Positions 58,631-64,000 of a stretch of 64,000 nucleotides of DNA are shown here, in pieces. Every line of letters begins with the position of its first letter. Position 1 is the stretch's first letter. The DNA is taken from assembly GCF_029853695.1 (NCBI RefSeq), contig NZ_CP122537.1, positions 3,059,501 through 3,123,500 of the forward strand, read 5' to 3'. The position numbers and the translations under genes were made by a program. Source of the stretch: Jannaschia sp. GRR-S6-38. Lineage in GTDB: Bacteria; Pseudomonadota; Alphaproteobacteria; Rhodobacterales; Rhodobacteraceae. The notes under the pieces are model-generated. The model was not told where the DNA came from. It saw only the letters and a list, made by a program, of their open reading frames with translations, and searched no databases.

Positions 58631-60028
58631 TCAGGCCGCGGTGGCGGCATCGGAAATCCGCGCGAGGGTCTCGTCGCGACCCAGCACGAGCATCATGTCG
58701 AAGACACTGGGGGTTGCCGTGCGACCGGCCAGAGCGGCGCGCAGGGGCGCGGCCAGCTTGCCCAGGCCGATACCGTGCGCCTGGGCCAGATCGCCCACGA
58801 CACCCTCCAGCGCGTCGCGGGTCCAGCTAGCATTTCGCAGGTGCGGCGTCAATTCGGACAGTATGCCACGGGATACCGCGTCCAGCGCCTTCTCCGCCTT
58901 CTCGTCGGGACGGATCGGACGGTCGGCCAGGGCGAAGGCCGCGCGGTCGATCAGCTGGGGCAGGGTGCGGGCCGCGTCCTTCACGAGCGGGATGGCCGGG
59001 CGCAGCCGCGCGGCGTCGATCGGGGCCCGCCCGGTCCGCGCCGCCCAGTCGGCCACGGCGGCGAGGATCGCGTCATCCGCCATTACGCTCAGATGCTGGC
59101 CGGAGAGGTTTTCGAGCTTCTTGAGATCCAGCCGCGCCGGGGCCTTGCCGATCCCGTCGAGGTCGAACCAGTCGCGCGCCTGCGCGTCGGTGAAGAACTC
59201 GTCATCGCCATGGCTCCAGCCCAGCCGGGTCAGGTAGTTGCGCAGCGCGGGGGCGGGGATGCCCATCTCGGCGTATTCGCCCACGCCCGTCGCGCCGTGG
59301 CGCTTCGACAGCTTCTTGCCGTCGGCGCCGTGGATCAGCGGGATATGCGCCCAGACCGGCTGCTCCCAGCCCATCGCGTCGTAGATCTGCGCCTGCCGTG
59401 CGGCGTTGTTGAGGTGGTCGTCGCCGCGGATCACATGGGTCACGCCCATGTCGTGATCGTCGACCACCACGGCCAGCATGTAGGTCGGCGTGCCGTCGGA
59501 GCGCAGCAGCACCATGTCGTCGAGCTGGTCGTTGCGGAAGGTGACGCGGCCCTGCACCCTGTCCTCGATCACGGTCTCGCCGTCGCGGGGCGCCTTCAGC
59601 CGGATTGCGAAGGGGCCGTCGGGGGCGTCCGCCGGATCGGCGTCGCGCCACGGGCTGAGATAGAGGGTCGAGCGGCCCTCGGCGCGCGCGGCCTCGCGGA
59701 AGGCCTCGATCTCCTCCTGGCTGGCCCAGCAGCGATAGGCGTGGCCCGCCTCCAGCATCTCGCGCGCCACCGCGGCATGGCGGTCGGCATTCGCGGCCTG
59801 GCTGACCGCCTCGCCGTCCCAGTCGAGCCCGAGCCAGCCCAGCCCGTCGAAGATCGCCTGCGTCGCCGCTTCGGTCGAGCGCGCCCGGTCCGTGTCCTCG
59901 ATCCGCAACAGGAACCGGCCGCCGCGCCCGCGGGCATAGAGCCAGTTGAACAGCGCCGTGCGCGCGCCGCCGATATGCAGATAGCCCGTGGGCGACGGCG
60001 CGAAGCGGGTGACGACGGGTCGGGTCAT
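58631..60028 (-). CDS. gltX: Glutamate--tRNA ligase
   Basis: GltX charges tRNA(Glu) with glutamate. The 465-residue protein has the HIGH motif in [32 protein letters not shown], a Trp-rich [12 protein letters not shown] stretch, the KMSKS motif in [13 protein letters not shown], and a full C-terminal anticodon-binding domain. The zinc-binding Cys cluster of some GluRS enzymes is missing. Family sequence places the start at ATG 60028 (TRPVVTRF). Together with the shorter gluQRS paralogue at 24.7 kb the genome has two enzymes of this fold. Confidence 0.95.
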   Translation of the reverse strand: MTRPVVTRFAPSPTGYLHIGGARTALFNWLYARGRGGRFLLRIEDTDRARSTEAATQAIFDGLGWLGLDWDGEAVSQAANADRHAAVAREMLEAGHAYRCWASQEEIEAFREAARAEGRSTLYLSPWRDADPADAPDGPFAIRLKAPRDGETVIEDRVQGRVTFRNDQLDDMVLLRSDGTPTYMLAVVVDDHDMGVTHVIRGDDHLNNAARQAQIYDAMGWEQPVWAHIPLIHGADGKKLSKRHGATGVGEYAEMGIPAPALRNYLTRLGWSHGDDEFFTDAQARDWFDLDGIGKAPARLDLKKLENLSGQHLSVMADDAILAAVADWAARTGRAPIDAARLRPAIPLVKDAARTLPQLIDRAAFALADRPIRPDEKAEKALDAVSRGILSELTPHLRNASWTRDALEGVVGDLAQAHGIGLGKLAAPLRAALAGRTATPSVFDMMLVLGRDETLARISDAATAA

Positions 60029-60083
60029 GGGGATCGGAACCTCGTGGTGGCAGGCGGGGCATGCGGGCGGCGGGCCCGGTGAA

Positions 60084-60098
60084 TTAACGGTTTGTAAA
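60084..60098 (+). promoter_or_regulatory. CtrA-like site upstream of the ComEC-like gene
   Basis: TTAA-CGGTTTG-TAAA (60084-60098) fits TTAA-N7-TTAA with one mismatch and lies 55 bp upstream of the ComEC-like start. It shares AATTAACGG and the following TTG with the site at 56010-56024. It is in the spacer between comEC and the divergent gltX. Confidence 0.4.
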
Positions 60099-60152
60099 CC
60101 CTGGGCGGGCCAGCATCGCCGCGTTCTAGCAGCCCATCGGGGGAGGGCAAGG

Positions 60153-62210
60153 ATGCAGCCCGCCGCCACCGTCGGGGCGCCCGCGGAGGCGGGGTTCGGC
60201 GCCCGGATCGCCTTGGCCTGCCAGGATCTCCGGGGCCACCGCCTGCCCTGGCTCGCGACCGTCTTCGCCTGCGGGATCGGGGCCTATTTCGCCCTTCCGG
60301 CCGAGCCCGGCGGCGCGGCCCGTCTGGCGGTGGTGCTTGCAGCCGCAGCACTCCTCACGCTGGCGTGGCGCGGCCGGGCCGGCGCGGGGTTCCTGCCGCT
60401 CTGCTGCGCCGTCTTCCTGCTGGGCGGTCTGGCGGCGCAGACGCGGACGCAGCTCGTCGCGGGGCCGGTTCTCGACTTCCGGTATTACGGCGCGGTGGAA
60501 GGCCGGGTGCGCGCGATCGATCGCTCGGCCTCCGGCGCGGTGCGGCTGACGCTGGACCGCGTGCGGCTGGACCGCGTGTCGCAGGCCGAGACGCCCCGGC
60601 GCGTGCGGATTTCGCTCCATGGCGGGGCCGAGGTGCCGCCGATGCCGGGCCAGCGCATCATGACGACGGCGCATCTGTCGCCGCCGGCCGGGCCGACCGA
60701 GCCGGGCGGGTTCGATTTCCAGCGCCACGCCTGGTTCCTGAAGTTGGGCGCGCTCGGCTATTCGCGGGTGCCGCTGTTGCAGGCGGCGGAGGCCGAGACC
60801 GGCTGGGCCACGCGCGTCGCGTCCATCCGGCAGGCGATCGGCGACGGGCTGCGGGCGCGCCTGCCGGGCCAGCCGGGCGCGGTGGCGGCGGCGATCACCA
60901 CGGGCGATCGCAGCGCGCTGTCCGAGGCGGTGGTCGCCGACCTGCGCGCCTCCAATCTCGCGCATCTGCTGGCGATCTCCGGGCTGCATATGGGCCTGCT
61001 GGTGGGTTTCGTCTTCTGGACCGTGCGCGGCGGTCTGGCGCTGATCCCGCCGCTCGCGCTGCGCTATCCGACGCGGCAATGGGCGGCGGGCGTCGCGCTG
61101 CCCTTCGCCCTGGCCTACCTGTTCCTGTCGGGCGGCGGGATCGCGACGCAGCGCGCCTTCGTGATGGCCGCCGTCATGCTGGGCGCGGTGCTGCTGGGCC
61201 AGCGCGCGCTGTCGCTGCGCAGCGTGGCCATCGCGGCGCTGATCGTGCTGGCCTGGCGGCCCGAGGCGCTGACGGGGCCGGGGTTCCAGATGTCCTTCGC
61301 CGCGACCGGCGCGCTGGTGCTGGCCTTCCGCCGGATCTCGGCGCTCGATCTGGGCGGCTGGACCCGCGGCTGGCGCGGCGCGGTGCTGGCGCTGCTCGTC
61401 TCCTCGATCGTGGCGGGCGCGGCCACCGCGCCCTTCGCGGCGGCGCATTTCAACCGGCTGGGCCAGTTCGGCGTGCTGGCGAACCTGCTGGCGGTCCCGA
61501 TGATGGGCACGGTGGTGATGCCGCTTCTGCTCGTGGCGATGCTGCTTTGGCCGCTGGGCCTCGAAGGATGGGCGCTGGCGCTGGCGGGGCTGGGAATCGA
61601 GTGGATCCTGGGCGTCGCGGCCTGGGTCGCGGCCCTGCCGGAGGCCGTCCGGCCCGTGGTCGCACCGGGGGCGGCGGTCCTGCCGCTCATCGGGCTGGGG
61701 ATGGCGATCGTGGGCTGCGCGCGCGGCCGGGGCCGGGCCCTGGGCGTCGCCGTCTTCGCCTGCGGGCTGGCGGGCTGGGCCGTGACAGTGCGGCCCGCGG
61801 TCCTGATCGCGGAAGATGCGCGGCTGGTGGGCCTCGCCGGGGCGGAGGGGCGCTGGCTCAGCCGCGAGAGCGGGGCCGGCTTCACCGCCGAGGCCTGGCT
61901 GGAGAATGACGGCGACGCGGCGGCGCAGCCCCTGGCCGCGGCCCGGGCCCGTCCCGGTGATCCCGACCTGCCGCGCCTTCACGTGGCGCGCGGCAAGCGC
62001 GACCTGCCCGACCGCGCGGCCGATTGCGCGACGCTCGGCGGCTGGCTGATCACGCCGAACCCGCCCGAGGCGCCGGTCGCGGGATGCCGCGTCCTCGACG
62101 CGGAGGCCCTGCGGGCGACGGGAACGATCGCGCTCTACCCGGGCAAGGATGGCTGGTGGGAGATCTCAGCGCGGGACCGGCAGGGCGCGCGGCCCTGGGT
62201 TCCGCGCTGA
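60153..62210 (+). CDS. ComEC/Rec2-family DNA-uptake channel protein
   Basis: This is a predicted inner-membrane protein of 685 residues that would carry single-stranded DNA across the membrane during natural transformation or gene-transfer-agent uptake. It has an N-terminal DUF4131-like region (about 25-190) and a competence domain (about 225-510) with [21 protein letters not shown] and [16 protein letters not shown]. The C-terminal part (about 540-685) shows no metallo-beta-lactamase motif (no HxHxDH), so the nuclease-like domain of the long ComEC proteins is missing or degenerate. GGGAGG precedes ATG 60153. It is transcribed divergently from gltX and towards lexA. Confidence 0.87.
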   Translation: MQPAATVGAPAEAGFGARIALACQDLRGHRLPWLATVFACGIGAYFALPAEPGGAARLAVVLAAAALLTLAWRGRAGAGFLPLCCAVFLLGGLAAQTRTQLVAGPVLDFRYYGAVEGRVRAIDRSASGAVRLTLDRVRLDRVSQAETPRRVRISLHGGAEVPPMPGQRIMTTAHLSPPAGPTEPGGFDFQRHAWFLKLGALGYSRVPLLQAAEAETGWATRVASIRQAIGDGLRARLPGQPGAVAAAITTGDRSALSEAVVADLRASNLAHLLAISGLHMGLLVGFVFWTVRGGLALIPPLALRYPTRQWAAGVALPFALAYLFLSGGGIATQRAFVMAAVMLGAVLLGQRALSLRSVAIAALIVLAWRPEALTGPGFQMSFAATGALVLAFRRISALDLGGWTRGWRGAVLALLVSSIVAGAATAPFAAAHFNRLGQFGVLANLLAVPMMGTVVMPLLLVAMLLWPLGLEGWALALAGLGIEWILGVAAWVAALPEAVRPVVAPGAAVLPLIGLGMAIVGCARGRGRALGVAVFACGLAGWAVTVRPAVLIAEDARLVGLAGAEGRWLSRESGAGFTAEAWLENDGDAAAQPLAAARARPGDPDLPRLHVARGKRDLPDRAADCATLGGWLITPNPPEAPVAGCRVLDAEALRATGTIALYPGKDGWWEISARDRQGARPWVPR

Positions 62211-62217
62211 GACCGCG

Positions 62218-62910
62218 TCAGTAGCTGCGGATCAGGCCGACCAGACGACCCTGCACGCGGATCTGATCCTCGCGCAGAAGCCGCGTCTCGTAGGCCGGGT
62301 TGGCGGCCTCCAGCGCGATCATGCCGTTCTGGCGGCGGTAGCGCTTGAGCGTCGCCTCGTGCCCTTCGACCAGGGCCACGATGATGTCGCCATTGTCGGC
62401 GGCGTCCTGTTCGCGGATCACGACCACGTCGCCGTCATTGATGCCCGCGTCGATCATCGAGTCGCCGCGCACCTCGAGCGCGTAATGCTCGCCGCCGCGA
62501 TCCAGCATCTGGCCGGGCACGGCCACGTGGTTCTCGACTTCGCTGATCGCCTCGATCGGGACACCGGCGGCGATGCGGCCCATCAGCGGCAGCTCGATCG
62601 CGTCGACCTGGACCGTCCGCGCGGTGGCGGGCGCGCGCGGCGCAGGGCCGTCACCCTCGATCACGCGGGGCACGAACCCGCCCGACGCGGCGAGGTCCTC
62701 GGGCAGGCGGATGATCTCGATCGCGCGGGCGCGATGGGCGAGGCGGCGGATGAAGCCGCGCTCCTCGAGAGCGGTGATGAGGCGATGGATGCCGGACTTG
62801 GAGCGCAGGTCCAGCGCGTCCTTCATCTCGTCGAAGGAGGGCGGGACACCATCGCGCTGCACGCGCTTGTGGATGAAGGCCAGAAGGTCCCGCTGCTTGC
62901 GCGTGAGCAT
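62218..62910 (-). CDS. lexA: SOS repressor LexA
   Basis: LexA represses DNA-damage genes and cleaves itself when RecA is activated. The 230-residue protein has an N-terminal winged helix ([40 protein letters not shown]). The self-cleavage bond is Ala115-Gly116 in [10 protein letters not shown], and the catalytic dyad is Ser151 (RGDSMIDAG) and Lys189 (EATLKRY). I chose ATG 62910; the frame extends to 62937 but the family start is MLTRKQRD. An SOS box lies 37-51 bp upstream. Confidence 0.95.
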   Translation of the reverse strand: MLTRKQRDLLAFIHKRVQRDGVPPSFDEMKDALDLRSKSGIHRLITALEERGFIRRLAHRARAIEIIRLPEDLAASGGFVPRVIEGDGPAPRAPATARTVQVDAIELPLMGRIAAGVPIEAISEVENHVAVPGQMLDRGGEHYALEVRGDSMIDAGINDGDVVVIREQDAADNGDIIVALVEGHEATLKRYRRQNGMIALEAANPAYETRLLREDQIRVQGRLVGLIRSY

Positions 62911-62946
62911 GTCTATCTCCTTGTGCCGTCGAGGCAATGCGCTTTC

Positions 62947-62961
62947 GTTCTAGGAAGGTTC
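62947..62961. promoter_or_regulatory. SOS box (LexA operator)
   Basis: GTTC-TAGGAAG-GTTC (62947-62961) exactly fits the alphaproteobacterial LexA operator GTTC-N7-GTTC. It lies just upstream of lexA, consistent with autorepression, in the spacer to moeA. Confidence 0.88.
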
Positions 62962-63029
62962 CGGTTTTGTGTCAACCGGACGTTCGCGCTTCGTGCCCGG
63001 GCTGGGCGGCCCCCGGCCGGTGGGCGGCG

Positions 63030-64000
63030 TCAGGCGGGCAGGGGGATCGTGCGGACGATATCGTCCTCGGGCCGCGCGGCGTCCCCGGGCGGGCGGAGCA
63101 CCAGCCGGTCGCTGGCGGCCAGCACCGAGAGCAGCGCGCTGTCCTGCCGCTCCGCGACGCGGCAGCGCCCGTCGGGCAGGCGCAGGGCGCGCATGTAGTG
63201 CTCCCGCGGGCCGTTGGCCGGGATCGGTGCGGCGAGCGGCAGGGTTTCGATGGGGAGCGTGGGGTCTTCGCCCAGCATCTTGCGGACCATCGGCAACACG
63301 AAGATCACGCCGCAAACCATTGCCGAGACCGGATTTCCGGGAAGGCCGACCAGCGCCGCCGCGCCCAGCCGACCGGCCAAGAGGGGCTTGCCGGGGCGCA
63401 TCGCGACCCTGTGGAAGGCAAGCTCCATCCCGGCGGCCCCGGCGGCGCCGGCGACGAGGTCGTGATCCCCGACCGAGGCGCCGCCGATGGTGAGCACGAG
63501 ATCCGCGCCCGCCGCCATATCCAGCGCGGCGGCGAGGCTTTCGCCGGTGTCGCGCGCCATCGGAAGAAGGCGCGGGCTTGCACCGGCGGCGCGCAGCATA
63601 GCGGCCAGGCCGTAGCCGTTCGAAGCGACGATCTCGCCCGGCCGCAGCGCGGTGCCGGGCGCGCGGAGCTCGTCCCCGGTCATCAGGATCGCCACCTCGG
63701 GCGCGCGTCGCACGGAGAGATCGGCGTGGCCCATCGCGGCGGCCAGCGCGACGTCGCGGCTGTTGAGCCGGCGGGGATGCAGCGCGAAGCCCGCCTCGAA
63801 ATCCGAGGCGGCGGCGCGGATATGGGTGGCGTCGCCGGGATCGGCGGTGACGGTGATGCGGTCACCGTCGCGCGCGACGTCCTCTTGGATCAGGACGCGG
63901 GTCGCGCCCGGCGGCAGGGGCGCGCCGGTGAAGATGCGCACGGCCTGACCGGGGCCGCAGCCGCCCGCGAAGGCATGACCCGCGGCCGCCTCGCCGATGA
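63030..64000 (-). CDS. moeA: Molybdopterin molybdotransferase MoeA (N-terminus cut by window edge)
   Basis: MoeA inserts molybdate into adenylylated molybdopterin, the last common step of molybdenum cofactor synthesis. The visible 323 residues include AVRIFTGAPLPPGATRVLIQED, the MoCF_biosynth domain with VAILMTGDEL, VASNGYGLAAMLRAAGA, LVLTIGGASVGDHDLV, and the C-terminal VGLPGNPVSAMVCG. The reading frame is open at base 64000, so the start and the substrate-binding N-terminal part lie outside. The moeA-lexA-comEC-gltX-gltA order is a conserved block in Rhodobacteraceae. It lies 119 bp upstream of lexA. Confidence 0.93.
   Translation of the reverse strand, partial: IGEAAAGHAFAGGCGPGQAVRIFTGAPLPPGATRVLIQEDVARDGDRITVTADPGDATHIRAAASDFEAGFALHPRRLNSRDVALAAAMGHADLSVRRAPEVAILMTGDELRAPGTALRPGEIVASNGYGLAAMLRAAGASPRLLPMARDTGESLAAALDMAAGADLVLTIGGASVGDHDLVAGAAGAAGMELAFHRVAMRPGKPLLAGRLGAAALVGLPGNPVSAMVCGVIFVLPMVRKMLGEDPTLPIETLPLAAPIPANGPREHYMRALRLPDGRCRVAERQDSALLSVLAASDRLVLRPPGDAARPEDDIVRTIPLPA

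Overview
The window is chromosomal DNA of high GC content from an alphaproteobacterium, almost certainly a member of the Rhodobacteraceae (Roseobacter/Rhodobacter group). The evidence is the gene content and order (moeA-lexA-comEC-gltX-gltA; DUF6477 and DUF6456 proteins; SelO; Usg; an IalB-family protein; an RTX protein with a Hint domain), the alphaproteobacterial SOS box GTTC-N7-GTTC in front of lexA, and uniform GC-rich codon use. I see no insertion sequence, prophage, CRISPR array or rRNA operon. One tRNA gene, tRNA-Leu(CAA), is present.

Layout. 1-5.4 kb: taurine use (tpa, cut by the left edge, and tauABC), with a small Flp-pilin-like membrane protein between them. 5.4-10.7 kb: an MFS transporter and cobalamin (corrin ring) genes, cobA-cobB on the minus strand and cbiD-cobK on the plus strand. 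10.7-13.2 kb: an AlkA-type glycosylase, a carboxylesterase, an HNH endonuclease and a DoxX-like protein. 13.3-20 kb: minus-strand housekeeping and transport genes (CPA1 antiporter, cupin, two EamA exporters, enolase, Fur-family regulator, SelO). 20-24.7 kb: nucleoside hydrolase, iron-binding periplasmic protein, MazG, an M20 amidohydrolase and a secreted SH3 protein. 24.7-29.3 kb: tRNA modification (gluQRS, trmFO), a methyltransferase and two tandem paralogous LysR regulators. 29.4-34.8 kb: gyrA, usg, dsbB, a YqaA protein, a zinc metallopeptidase and tRNA-Leu.

34.8-39.8 kb: a 780-bp gene-poor stretch followed by a 1400-residue RTX/Hint secreted protein with internal duplications. 39.9-44 kb: a small membrane protein, an Fe3+-type ABC ATPase without a permease, and a divergent pair acting on L,D-crosslinked peptidoglycan (MepK-like and L,D-transpeptidase). 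44-46.5 kb: an overlapping lpxD-acyl carrier protein-ketosynthase trio. 46.6-49.7 kb: IalB-like protein, a 390-bp hairpin-rich spacer, a HerA-like ATPase and a GNAT enzyme. 49.7-55.9 kb: AidB-like dehydrogenase, guaA, an orphan ATP-grasp protein, an MttB-family methyltransferase and a DUF6477 protein. 56-64 kb: DUF6456 protein, gltA, gltX, a ComEC-like protein, lexA, and moeA cut by the right edge.

Most of the window is core genome. The parts least explained by standard annotation are the modular RTX/Hint protein, the extended TauC, the lpxD-ACP-KAS trio, the 47.3-47.6 kb structured spacer, the palindromic element at 20.0-20.1 kb, and a shared CtrA-like promoter motif upstream of the DUF6456 gene and comEC.
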